The translations under genes were made by a program, and so were the position numbers. Shown in pieces: positions 18,701-25,904 of a DNA stretch of 27,049 nt. The first letter of the stretch is position 1; each line of letters starts with the position of its first letter. The notes beneath the pieces are model-generated. The model was not told the DNA's origin and ran no database searches. It worked only from the letters and a program-made list of their open reading frames with translations. Source of the DNA: JBLHKW01 sp047618565 (GTDB lineage: Bacteria; Planctomycetota; UBA1135; GCA-002686595). The stretch lies in assembly GCA_047618565.1 (NCBI GenBank), contig JBLHKW010000063.1:1-27049 (forward strand), given 5' to 3'.

Positions 18701-18838
18701 GCGCCGTTCGGCCGCGACCAGCGCCTCCAGGGAGTCGTCGGTCTGGATCCAGGGTTGTGCGCTCGGAGCGGCCCCGGTGATCGCGGGGATCGCGGGGACC
18801 GTGAGCGCCAGGGCGGTCAGGGCGAGGGTGATTCTCAT
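15788..18838 (-). CDS. Secreted TPR-repeat protein with gluzincin (HExxH) metallopeptidase domain
   Basis: The 1016-residue exported protein starts with a signal peptide (MRITLALTALALTVPAIPA). Residues about 30-470 are tandem helical TPR-like repeats. A probable zinc peptidase domain of the peptidase-MA/gluzincin type (about 480-680) carries SFHEFSHVIHLGL, with His553, Glu554 and His557 as HExxH. About 17 residues on, PRWITEGLATWEE gives Glu574 as the third ligand. The C-terminal ~330 residues are TPR-like again and end in LELDGECELTEAVRSELEKE. The repeats may dock substrates or an envelope complex while the peptidase acts outside the cytoplasm; function is inferred. ATG 18838 is chosen for the signal peptide; a start at 18895 would add 19 residues with no signal features. 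It is monocistronic and divergent from the amidase gene, 154 bases away. Confidence 0.85.
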   Translation of the reverse strand: MRITLALTALALTVPAIPAITGAAPSAQPWIQTDDSLEALVAAERREADLLRRRGDARGAGRLLDELIEEEPGDAASRTLRALCRLDRGRNDHALQDAEQAVTDARAGDDTALAARCVRNLVHILLILGRSAEALELLDQATDLLEPERNVRDAWILGRALDASGARAEARLIFQHAISADDVGDWRGLLAKGRCERALGRIERASHTFVAADRAAQQSGGPEPDVLVALADLYFESEREVEAEGKRSAGDLYRKALELHPKHEDGLLGQFRLHRYNRRRSSRSPQAILAHLLEANPRSVDGLLASASSALDDGQLRGARETLTQLDELAPLRREKRTMEATLAWVEHRRDDCETILEELTRSTALDSRPEREVGRHLIELYRFAEAAPFLQRAVERDPTDHEAWTYLGRALANVGREDDAREALDKAEIAAAGRQDAWRNNMMLVLQHMRDRMVEEDFGELSFAWQPDAAEVLRTYLVPFYEDARVELAERYGYTPEPTHIEVFRKHEDFSVRSVGFQGFPALGVCFGPVVTSLSPLSHMRGSFSWARTSFHEFSHVIHLGLSHNRCPRWITEGLATWEEVNKSPMWTRNMRRELIDARANANIIPVRELNRAFRGPRIIFGYYQGGLLCRMLITEHGFRPMIRLLEAFDRGLDLDQAMQEVFGTTPEQLDADFLVFVDEFLAGIEIEPRWQPKVLARLRLRLRKDAPEDDGSADAGRAREAWAEDWCTLAWGSWQAGNTVDAEEGLRLIDRAGVLPMRAQFLRGEMALSAGKRVRARSIWTAVVEAGGRDYRALIALGTLHVDQGDDDLAEECFKLAEQAFPGYGVSKLSAELALARLLAHREDRDGAMRARERWLDWNAGDLPVRRQVAAWHYENGRFAEASQRYAEANEIDLFLRDMHRDWGRSLLAEGRFEEALREFRVTALVPPQLDADHLAADPGAGMLEASGADDGSVAMPAGEALSDVERAELWAYSAECLLGLERGEEARAAARRALELDGECELTEAVRSELEKE

Positions 18839-18992
18839 CAGGCTAGTTTGGGCGTCTGCGGGTGCCTCTGGGGGCAACGAACGGGGCATAAGCACGAAAA
18901 TCTTGTGTCACATGGCCGGCTCGGCTGGGGACGGCAGCGGCGGATCCAGAGCATCGTTGTGCAGGGCCCCCAGCTTCGGTATCCCCATCTAC

Positions 18993-19982
18993 ATGTATAG
19001 GCTCCGATCCTCATCTGCTGGCTCTCTTCTATCGGTCGTTTGCCTCATTTTCGTCAGCTCTCTGACGGCTTGCTCGAATCCGCCGCCGCTCACCGCGACC
19101 TACGACCCGGGACGCAGCCCCACGGCGGTTCCGATGTGGGTCGGGCGCCCGCTCTCCTGGGGCAAACTCGAGTCGATCCAGGCCTGGCAGGCGACAGCTG
19201 TGGCTCCCAGGGCCTCATTCTGGGCGGTCGAGGCGGACCTGCAGCTGGCGGAGGGCCGACTCAGCTTCGCAGGCAAGGACGCCAGTCCGGACACGCTCGA
19301 CACGCGCACCCGCGATCGCCTCCAGCTGGCCCGCACGGGTTTCGAGCGCGTGCTGACCTCGGTCGGGGCGAATTCTGGCCAGCGCACGCGCGCCAGCGTC
19401 GGCGGCCAGCACACGAGCGCCCTGCTGCGTATGCCCGGTGCCGGCCGCAGCGACAGCTTCGCGGGCACACTCGTGACACGTGCCCAGTGGGGTGCCAGCT
19501 CCGCGCACCCGAGCAACATGAACAATGGCGGCTCCTCCTGGCGCCGCATCACGGTGCACCACTCCGCGATGTCGAATCCGCTGCCGCTCTCCGGGTCCCT
19601 CGCGGATTCCAGCGGTGCGGTACGCCGTATCCAGAAGGCCCACATGCAGTCGTCCGGCTACGGCGACATCGGCTACCACCTGCTGATCGATCCCTCCGGT
19701 CGCGTCTTCCAGGGACGTGAACTCAGGTGGCAGGGTGCCCACGCGGGCGGCTCCAACAATGTCGCCAACATCGGCATCTGCCTGATCGGCAACTTCGACG
19801 ACCACCGCCCGACGTCGGCCGCTCTCGCGAGCCTGGGGCAAGTGGTCGGCAGCCTGCGCGCCGAACATCGCATCTCCGCTTCCAACGTGGTCGCCCACAG
19901 CGACCTGAAGAGCACGCGCTGTCCCGGTGCGAACCTCAAGCGCTGGGTGGACGGCTACTCGCGCGCGGTCGCCCAGCGCTGA
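18993..19982 (+). CDS. PGRP/Amidase_2-type N-acetylmuramoyl-L-alanine amidase lipoprotein
   Basis: This zinc amidase should cleave the MurNAc-L-Ala bond of peptidoglycan or muropeptides in the periplasm. The 329-residue protein has a lipoprotein signal (hydrophobic 11-25, SSLTAC with Cys27). A ~130-residue spacer of unknown fold rich in Ala/Thr follows. The amidase domain (about 158-325) starts LVTRAQWGA. Zinc ligands are predicted at ITVHHSA (His189 or His190), His302 and Cys310 (AHSDLKSTRCPG), matching the His/His/Cys set of T7 lysozyme-type amidases. GYHLLIDPSGRVFQGR (227-242) and the GxNNVANIGICLIGNF segment are family hallmarks. ATG 18993 fits the lipoprotein signal; an earlier ORF start is antisense to the TPR gene. 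The glycosyltransferase gene follows after 29 bases, so they may be one operon. Confidence 0.92.
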   Translation: MYRLRSSSAGSLLSVVCLIFVSSLTACSNPPPLTATYDPGRSPTAVPMWVGRPLSWGKLESIQAWQATAVAPRASFWAVEADLQLAEGRLSFAGKDASPDTLDTRTRDRLQLARTGFERVLTSVGANSGQRTRASVGGQHTSALLRMPGAGRSDSFAGTLVTRAQWGASSAHPSNMNNGGSSWRRITVHHSAMSNPLPLSGSLADSSGAVRRIQKAHMQSSGYGDIGYHLLIDPSGRVFQGRELRWQGAHAGGSNNVANIGICLIGNFDDHRPTSAALASLGQVVGSLRAEHRISASNVVAHSDLKSTRCPGANLKRWVDGYSRAVAQR

Positions 19983-20011
19983 CCGTTCGGTAAGGTCAGG
20001 TTCGGAGCCGC

Positions 20012-21181
20012 ATGGGATCCAAGCAGCAGGGCGGCAGGTCCGGTGCTGGCGTTCTCACCGTAGGCATCGACTACCGGCCCGCGCTCCAGAACCGCGAGGG
20101 CATCGGGCGCTACACACGCGAGCTGGTCAAGGCCCTGGCTGCGCTTCCAGCTGCGCCTGACCTGCGACTCTACGGATCGACCCTGGCCCCGCCGCGCGTC
20201 CCCAGCGCGCCCCCGCCCGGGACGTGCATGCGGCGCTGGCGCGTGCCGTCGCGGCTTCAGCCCTGGATGCTGGCCGCGACCTCGGGCGCCGATGGCTTCC
20301 TGGGTGGCGCGCGCATCTTCCACCACACCCAGTACAACCGCCTGCCGGTAAAACGTGCGCTCGAGGTGGCCACCCTGCACGACTGCATCTACCTGCTCGA
20401 GCCGCAGTTCGTGGGCCCGGATGCTGCCGCGCGGATGAGCGCCCAGGCGCGCCAGCTGGCCTCCCATGCGCGCCGCGTACTGGTGCCGAGCGAGTACGTC
20501 CGCGGGCGCGTTGCCGAGGCCTTTCAGCTGCCAGCGGAGCGCATACACGTGACTCCCTTGGGCTGCGACCATCTCGCCCCGGTCGAGCCTGGCAAAGTTG
20601 GCAACGTTGGCATCCCGGCGCGTCCAGGTCCGCCCTACGTGCTCACCGTCTCGCGTATCGAACCCCGCAAGAACCACCTGCGCATGCTGCGTGCCTTCGA
20701 GGGCGTCGTGGGCGCCGGACTCCCCCACCGCTGGAAAGTCGTCGGCCCGGCCGGCCACGACGCCGACGTGTTCTTGGATGCCCTGGATCGGTCCCCTGCC
20801 CGTGAGCGTGTCGACTGGGAGAGCGAGGTCAGCGAAGCGCAGCTCTCCACCCACCTCGCCGCTGCCAGCGCCTTCCTCTTCACCAGTCTCTCGGAGGGAT
20901 TCGGGCTGCCCCCGCTCGAGGCCATGGCGCGCGGTATTCCGGTCGTCGCCAGCGACAGTACCAGCGTCGGTGAGGTCTGCGCCGGCGGCGCGCTGCTGGT
21001 GGACCCGCTCGACGTGGACGCGACCCGGGACGCCCTGTGCGAGTTGCTCGGTGACGAAGCCGTGCGCGACGCCTGGGCCATCCGCGCCCGCGAGCGCGCG
21101 GCCTCGTTCACCTGGGAGCGCTGCGCGCGCGCCACCCTCGCGGCCTACGAGTCCGCGTGGTGTGACTCCGACCAGCAATAG
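20012..21181 (+). CDS. Family 4-type glycosyltransferase (GT-B, group 1)
   Basis: This enzyme transfers a sugar from a nucleotide-sugar donor to an unknown acceptor, probably an envelope glycan, on the cytosolic side. The 389-residue protein has the N-terminal Rossmann half starting VGIDYRPALQNREGIGRYTREL (17-38). The linker is VTPLGCDH, and the C-terminal half begins LTVSRIEPRKNHLRML (about 210-226). The donor-binding EX7E motif lies in SLSEGFGLPPLEAMARG (Glu to Glu nine apart, about 293-302). No membrane segment or signal is present. ATG 20012 has GGAG five bases upstream. No sugar-chain cluster surrounds it, so acceptor and donor remain unknown. A 6-bp GCCGGC hairpin shortly downstream may mark the transcript end. 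Confidence 0.93.
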   Translation: MGSKQQGGRSGAGVLTVGIDYRPALQNREGIGRYTRELVKALAALPAAPDLRLYGSTLAPPRVPSAPPPGTCMRRWRVPSRLQPWMLAATSGADGFLGGARIFHHTQYNRLPVKRALEVATLHDCIYLLEPQFVGPDAAARMSAQARQLASHARRVLVPSEYVRGRVAEAFQLPAERIHVTPLGCDHLAPVEPGKVGNVGIPARPGPPYVLTVSRIEPRKNHLRMLRAFEGVVGAGLPHRWKVVGPAGHDADVFLDALDRSPARERVDWESEVSEAQLSTHLAAASAFLFTSLSEGFGLPPLEAMARGIPVVASDSTSVGEVCAGGALLVDPLDVDATRDALCELLGDEAVRDAWAIRARERAASFTWERCARATLAAYESAWCDSDQQ

Positions 21182-21213
21182 CGGTCGGGTAGGGAGAGAG
21201 CGGACCGACGGGG

Positions 21214-21228
21214 GCCGGCACCGCCGGC
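21214..21228 (+). terminator. Possible weak hairpin after glycosyltransferase
   Basis: GCCGGC, a three-base ACC loop, and GCCGGC again form a 6-bp perfect stem 32 bases after the glycosyltransferase stop. There is no T-tract, and GCCGGC is self-complementary, so this could be chance in GC-rich DNA. Confidence 0.3.
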
Positions 21229-21406
21229 ACGATCATGTCGGGCCTGGATGATGCCAGCGCGAGCACGCCGCGGTAGGTGAGCGGGTGCCCGCGTGGGTGA
21301 TGGCCGTTCAAGTCCTCTTGCTCATTGTGCCTGATCGTCACAGGAACGCGCGGATTCCCCGGAGCAAGCGAGCTTGAGGGAGCGCACCCGTTTAGGGTCG
21401 AGCCGA

Positions 21407-23398
21407 ATGTCCAGACACCTCACAAAATCGCGCTTCAAGCTGGGTGCGCAGTGCCCCACAAAGCTCTTCTACACCCGCAAACGCGACGTCTACCCGGACA
21501 AGTCCTGCGAGGACTCCTTCCTCGCATCCCTGGCTGACGGCGGCCATCAGGTCGGGGAGTTGGCCACGCTCTACTACCCGGGCGGCGAGAGGATCCACAC
21601 CCTCAACGAGGCGGATGCCCTGGCGCAGACCAACGAACTGCTCGCCCAGGAGGATGCCACGATTTATGAGGCGGCGATCCTTCACGGTAACCTGTTCATT
21701 CGCATCGACGTCCTCCGCAAGCGCGGGAACATGGTTGAGTTGATCGAGGTGAAGGCCAAGTCCTGCGACGGCGGAGGCGCCGCACAATTCGCTGGCAAGC
21801 GGGGCATTTACAAGAAGTGGCTCCCGTATCTGCAGGACGTGACCTTCCAGAAGTTCGTGCTGCAGCAGGCCTTCCCCGCCTTTGAAGTCTCGGCGTTCTT
21901 GATGCTCGTGGACAAGCAGGTGCCCTGCCCCACGGACGGCCTCCACCAGAAGTTCTTGCTGGTCCAGGATCGAGACGGACGCACGGGCGTCGAGGTCACG
22001 GCTCCCCTCAGCGAGGGGGAACTCCTGCATCCGATCTTGAGAACGATCCTTGTGGATGAGATCGCGGAGAGCATTCTCGAAGCCACGAACCACGGCCCCG
22101 CAGCCAACATGAGCTTCGGCGAGTGGGTTACGCTGCTCTCGGACCACTACGAGGATGACAGACGCATCCCGTCGCCAATCGGAGGACTCTGCAAGACCTG
22201 CACCTTCCGCGCGACACCCGAGGAACAGGCCGGGGGGATGCGTAGCGGCTTCGAAGAGTGCTGGTCGGCAGCGCCCGAGTGGAGCGAGCCGAACTTCGAG
22301 CGCCCGACGGTGCTCGACATCGGCAATAACTGCCGCAAGGCGGACAAGCTCATCAAGGACGGTCGCGCAAGTATGCTCGAGGTGACCGCGGAGGACCTCG
22401 GATACGAAACAGGTGCCAACCCCAAGATGAGCCAACGCGAACGCCAATGGTTGCAGGTGGCAGCGGCCCAGAAGGGAGACACCTCCATGGTGATGCGCCG
22501 GGAGTCCCTGGCTCGCGAGTTGGAGAGCTGGACCTACCCACTTCACTTCATTGACTTCGAGACGGCGAGTCCTGCGATCCCCATCCACAGGAACCTTCAC
22601 CCCTACGAGCCCCTCGCCTTCCAGTACTCGCACCACATCGTCCACGAAGATGGGCGCGTCGAGCACCATGGCGAGTACATCGATGCTGGGCCCGGAACGT
22701 TCCCGAACTTTGACTTCGTGCGCGCCCTGATGGCGGAGCTAGAGGGCGACGAAGGGACGATTTTTCGCTACGCGGCCCACGAGAACGTCATCCTCGGGAA
22801 GATCCGTCAGCAGCTCCGCAATGCAGGCCAGGGGCCCGACGACGGCCTCGACCTCATTCGCTTCATCGAGTCGATTACCCAGGCGCCGGGAACCAAGGGC
22901 ACGGCAGGGACGCCCGCCTGGCCGACTCCCGAGCGCAACATGGTAGACATGCTCGAGCTGGTGCGGAGCTACTACTACGACCCCGCCATGAACGGGTCCA
23001 ACTCGATAAAGAAAGTCCTGCCCGCAGTCCTGAACGCCTCCGACTTCCTCAAGCATAAGTACGCGGCCCCGGTCTACGGGACGCCGGATCTGCCTAGCCT
23101 CAACTTCAAGGACAAGGTCTGGGTTCAACTCGATGGGGACGGCGCGGTGCGCGATCCCTACGAGCTGTTGCCGCCGCTCTTCACGGACGTTGCGCCCGAG
23201 GAAGTCGCCCACCTGATGAGTGCCGACGACGAGCTACGCGATGGCGGCGCGGCCATGACGGCCTATGTCCGAATGCAATTCGCCGAGATGACGGACGCTG
23301 AACGCCAAGCTCTCCGCGGTGCTTTGCTCAAGTACTGCGAACTCGACACGCTCGCGATGGTCATGATCTTTGAGGCCTGGAGAGAGTGGTTGGCCTGA
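21407..23398 (+). CDS. DUF2779 protein: Cas4/RecB-like Fe-S nuclease fused to DEDD-type exonuclease domain
   Basis: The 663-residue cytosolic protein combines two nuclease-like parts. Residues 1-290 look like a PD-(D/E)xK nuclease of the Cas4/AddB group: Asp101, Glu114 and Lys116 (IRIDVL... LIEVKAK), a QKFVL helix after them, and four Cys arranged as in Cas4 Fe-S clusters (Cys16 near the N-terminus; Cys262, Cys265, Cys285 near the end). From about 375 the DUF2779 domain begins HFIDFETASPAIP (Asp383, Glu385). It includes RYAAHENVIL and MVDMLELVRSYYYDP and ends KYCELDTLAMVMI (Asp648), the pattern of an RNase H-fold 3'-5' exonuclease. The biological role of DUF2779 proteins is not known to me; nucleic-acid repair or defence is inferred. 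ATG 21407 (no strong SD) is preferred to an in-frame TTG at 21374. Codon use is less GC-biased than in its neighbours, suggesting transfer. Confidence 0.85.
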   Translation: MSRHLTKSRFKLGAQCPTKLFYTRKRDVYPDKSCEDSFLASLADGGHQVGELATLYYPGGERIHTLNEADALAQTNELLAQEDATIYEAAILHGNLFIRIDVLRKRGNMVELIEVKAKSCDGGGAAQFAGKRGIYKKWLPYLQDVTFQKFVLQQAFPAFEVSAFLMLVDKQVPCPTDGLHQKFLLVQDRDGRTGVEVTAPLSEGELLHPILRTILVDEIAESILEATNHGPAANMSFGEWVTLLSDHYEDDRRIPSPIGGLCKTCTFRATPEEQAGGMRSGFEECWSAAPEWSEPNFERPTVLDIGNNCRKADKLIKDGRASMLEVTAEDLGYETGANPKMSQRERQWLQVAAAQKGDTSMVMRRESLARELESWTYPLHFIDFETASPAIPIHRNLHPYEPLAFQYSHHIVHEDGRVEHHGEYIDAGPGTFPNFDFVRALMAELEGDEGTIFRYAAHENVILGKIRQQLRNAGQGPDDGLDLIRFIESITQAPGTKGTAGTPAWPTPERNMVDMLELVRSYYYDPAMNGSNSIKKVLPAVLNASDFLKHKYAAPVYGTPDLPSLNFKDKVWVQLDGDGAVRDPYELLPPLFTDVAPEEVAHLMSADDELRDGGAAMTAYVRMQFAEMTDAERQALRGALLKYCELDTLAMVMIFEAWREWLA

Positions 23399-23418
23399 AC
23401 GCGAATCCGTAATACGGT

Positions 23419-23561
23419 GCCAGGATCGATCTCGCACCAATCTGATCCTGGTTCATCTGTCTCGGGAGGCCACTCATTGATCGTCTCGGACGCGCAGGGG
23501 TGATGGCGAACGAGGCGAGACGATCGATCCGGGATCAGATTGCTGCGAGATCGACCCTGGC
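23419..23561. repeat. 143-base inverted-repeat element (REP/MITE-like hairpin)
   Basis: Two 46-base arms (23419-23464 and 23516-23561) are inverted copies with 38 of 46 identical positions ungapped. The outer 33 bases differ at three positions only. The 51-base spacer contains GATCGTCTCG (23479-23488), which is perfectly complementary to 23516-23525, so the right arm can pair in two registers. It lies between the convergent nuclease and uppP genes. Size and form fit a REP-type or miniature transposable element. No transposase is near, so mobility is inferred. It could also end transcription from both sides. Confidence 0.8.
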
Positions 23562-23562
23562 T

Positions 23563-23592
23563 CGGTAAGTCGCGCTCCGGTAAGTCGCGCTC
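23563..23592. repeat. Perfect 15-base tandem duplication
   Basis: CGGTAAGTCGCGCTC occurs twice, head to tail, starting one base after the inverted-repeat element and ending 11 bases before the uppP stop codon. Both copies are exact. It may be a replication slippage product or an insertion scar of the neighbouring element. Confidence 0.85.
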
Positions 23593-23603
23593 GCGGCCTC
23601 CCC

Positions 23604-24473
23604 TCACCCCACGACCACCAGCACCGCCACGCCGACCACTACGCAGTAGGCTGCGAACCAGCGAAACGCGCCCCTGGCCAGGGTCAGGAGCAATCCGCGC
23701 AGGGCCAGCCAGCCGACGAGCGCGGAGACCGCCACTGCGCCCAGAACGAGTCCCAGGCCGATGCCGTCGAAGCCGCTCTCGAGCGCGTCAGGTAGCTTGA
23801 GGATCGCCGCGCCCAGGATGGCCGGGATGCTGATCATGAAGGAGAGCCGCGCCGCCTGGGTGCCCGAGAAACCGAGTACCAGGCCCGTGCTGATCGTGGT
23901 ACCCGAGCGCGAGACGCCGGGCGTCAGGGCCAGGATCTGGAAGCCTCCGATCACGAGGGCGTCGCGCCAGGTGGGCTTGCGTTCGGCGGGCGGCTGGTCC
24001 GCGGATCCGTGGCGCTTGCGGGCGCGCTCTCCGATAAGAAGGATGCAGGCCGTTGCGAGCAGGCCGAGACCCGCCACGCGCGAGCTCTGGAATGCGCGCT
24101 CGAGCAGGTCGCCAAAGACGGCCCCCACGAAACCCACGGGGATCGTGGCGAGCACCATCCACAGGAAGAAGCGAAAACGGCCCGCGAGCACGTCGCGGAT
24201 CAGCTCCAGGACCTGTTCGCGGTAGGCCCAGAGGGTCGCGATCAGCGTGCCGACGTGCAGGGCCACGTCGAGCGCCAGGCCGCCCTCGCGCAGACCCAGG
24301 GCCAGGCGCGCGAGGACCAGGTGTCCCGACGAACTGATAGGCAGAAACTCCGCCAGGCCCTGGACCACTGCCAGGAGCAGGATCGAGAAAGGGCCGACCG
24401 CCCCCTCGACCACGGGCTCCGTGACTGCGGCCTGGGTCAGGGCAGGCGCAGCGAGTGCGAGAGACCAGATCAA
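23604..24473 (-). CDS. uppP: Undecaprenyl-diphosphatase
   Basis: UppP (BacA) dephosphorylates undecaprenyl diphosphate so the lipid carrier can be reused for peptidoglycan and other envelope polymers. It is an integral membrane protein. Conserved parts seen are QGLAEFLPISSSGHL (38-52, with the Q/ExxxE motif Gln38-Glu42 and His51) and LTPGVSRSGTT with its catalytic Arg. Further membrane segments run to the C-terminal FAAYCVVVGVAVLVVVG. The start is uncertain. TTG 24473, four bases after the ald stop, gives 289 residues and an N-terminal signal-like segment; GTG 24413 would give about 269 residues. An ORF extension to 24605 is ald antiphase. Coupling to ald makes these a two-gene operon. The gene converges on the DUF2779 nuclease gene. 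Confidence 0.92.
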   Translation of the reverse strand: MIWSLALAAPALTQAAVTEPVVEGAVGPFSILLLAVVQGLAEFLPISSSGHLVLARLALGLREGGLALDVALHVGTLIATLWAYREQVLELIRDVLAGRFRFFLWMVLATIPVGFVGAVFGDLLERAFQSSRVAGLGLLATACILLIGERARKRHGSADQPPAERKPTWRDALVIGGFQILALTPGVSRSGTTISTGLVLGFSGTQAARLSFMISIPAILGAAILKLPDALESGFDGIGLGLVLGAVAVSALVGWLALRGLLLTLARGAFRWFAAYCVVVGVAVLVVVG

Positions 24474-24477
24474 GAGG

Positions 24478-25599
24478 TCACTGGATCTTGCTGGCCATCT
24501 CGGCGGCGCTGGTGCACTCCATGCCGAAGGCGTCGGCGACGGGCTGGCAGGTGAGCTTGCCGCCCAGGGTGTTGGCGGCACTGGCCAGGGCTGCGTCCTC
24601 GGCAACGGCCCGGGCCGCGCCCAGGGCGGCGAGCTTCTTGATCCAGGGCAGGGTCGCGTTCGTCAGCGCGAACGTGCTCGTGCGCGGCACGGCGCCGGGC
24701 ATGTTGGCGACGCAGTAGTGCACCACGTCGTCGATCACGAAGGTCGGATTCTCGTGCGTCGTCGGCCTGCAGGTCTCGATGCAGCCGCCCTGGTCGACGG
24801 CCACGTCGACGATGACGCTGCCGCGCTTCATGAGCTTGAGGTCCTCGCGCAGGATCAACTTCGGGGCCGCCCCGCCGGGTACGAGCACGGCACCGACCAC
24901 GAGGTCGGCGTGGCTCAGTTCCTCGCGCAGGGTCATGCGCGTGGAGTAAAGGGTGCGGCAGTTCGAGGGCAGGATCTCGTCCAGGTAGCGCAGGCGCTTG
25001 AGGTTGATGTCGAGCACGCTGACCTGGGCACCGAGTCCCGCGGCCATGCGCGCCGCGTTGGTGCCGACGACACCGGCGCCGACGACGAGCACGTTCGCGG
25101 GAGCCACGCCGGGCACGCCGCCGAGCAGGATGCCCGTGCCGCCCGCGGGTCGCTCGAGGTACTTGGCGCCGGCCTGGATTGCCAGGCGACCCGCCACCTC
25201 GCTCATGGGCTCAAGCAGGGGCAGCGCGCGCTCCACCTCGAGGGTCTCGTAGGCGAAGCAGTGCGAGCCACTGGCGAGCACGGCATCCGTCAACGGTCGA
25301 TCCGCGGCCAGGTGCAGGTAGGTGAAGAGGATCTGGCCCGGGCGCATGCGCGCCCACTCTGGCTTCAGGGGTTCCTTGACCTTCAGAACCATCTCCGCGC
25401 TTGCGAACACGGTGTCCGCGTCCGGCTCGATCCGGGCGCCCGCGGCGCTGTAGGCCTCGTCCGTCAGGCCGCTGCCGAGCCCGGCGCCCTGCTCGACGGT
25501 GATCGAGTGGCCTGCCTTCGTCAGCTCCTCACATCCAGCCGGGGTGAGGGCCACCCTGTACTCGTGCTCCTTGATCTCCTTGACGACGCCGATCTTCAA
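24478..25599 (-). CDS. ald: Alanine dehydrogenase
   Basis: Ald interconverts L-alanine and pyruvate plus ammonium with NAD. It supplies alanine to the wall or catabolises it. The 373 residues match the usual ~370. Catalytic Lys75 (VKEP) and His96 (TYLHLAAD) sit exactly where known for this family. The NAD-binding VVGAGVVGT runs at about 172-180, and the VDVAVDQGG segment carries the catalytic Asp269. The N-terminal KIGVVKEIKEHEYRVALTP is nearly canonical. The start codon is TTG at 25599: no ATG or GTG precedes the conserved N-terminus, and AGGAG lies eight bases upstream. The promoter should lie in the 180-base gap that is divergent to tRNA-Val. uppP follows after four bases. Confidence 0.96.
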   Translation of the reverse strand: MKIGVVKEIKEHEYRVALTPAGCEELTKAGHSITVEQGAGLGSGLTDEAYSAAGARIEPDADTVFASAEMVLKVKEPLKPEWARMRPGQILFTYLHLAADRPLTDAVLASGSHCFAYETLEVERALPLLEPMSEVAGRLAIQAGAKYLERPAGGTGILLGGVPGVAPANVLVVGAGVVGTNAARMAAGLGAQVSVLDINLKRLRYLDEILPSNCRTLYSTRMTLREELSHADLVVGAVLVPGGAAPKLILREDLKLMKRGSVIVDVAVDQGGCIETCRPTTHENPTFVIDDVVHYCVANMPGAVPRTSTFALTNATLPWIKKLAALGAARAVAEDAALASAANTLGGKLTCQPVADAFGMECTSAAEMASKIQ

Positions 25600-25607
25600 A
25601 AAACTAG

Positions 25608-25612
25608 CTCCT
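25608..25612 (-). promoter_or_regulatory. Shine-Dalgarno of ald (supports TTG start)
   Basis: AGGAG on the minus strand, eight bases before TTG 25599. It supports the unusual TTG initiation codon of ald. Confidence 0.7.
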
Positions 25613-25714
25613 GGGTAGGTGAGCCGCCGGCGCGTGCGGCGAGGGAGGGCCTCGCCAGGCCGGGGCCCGAAATTGAGGCGATGAGTCTACTCGAACACCA
25701 TTCCCAAAAAAGCC

Positions 25715-25744
25715 TTGGCAGCACAGAGCGCGTCATCCTAACCT
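25715..25744 (+). promoter_or_regulatory. Candidate promoter of tRNA-Val
   Basis: TTGGCA (25715-25720) and TAACCT (25739-25744) with an 18-base spacer resemble a sigma-70 promoter. The -35 is good and the -10 is poor. A start near 25751 would give a leader of about 29 bases before the tRNA. This is pattern reading only. Confidence 0.35.
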
Positions 25745-25779
25745 GCTCGGCCGCGTGCCCAAGGGTGTCGCGGACCCGA

Positions 25780-25856
<77 letters not shown>

Positions 25857-25904
25857 TGCCCTCACGCTGGTCCGGACCTGTCCCCCAGGCGCCGCGAGTG
25901 GCCA

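Noticed and set aside
21273..21310. GC-rich inverted segment GCGGGTGCCCGC upstream of the nuclease gene
   Set aside because: It gives only a 5-bp stem with a two-base loop, which is sterically poor and expected by chance at this GC content.
21407..23398. CRISPR adaptation module around the Cas4-like nuclease
   Set aside because: No cas1 or cas2, and no regularly spaced direct repeats on either strand. The only repeats near it are the inverted-repeat element and one 15-mer tandem pair.
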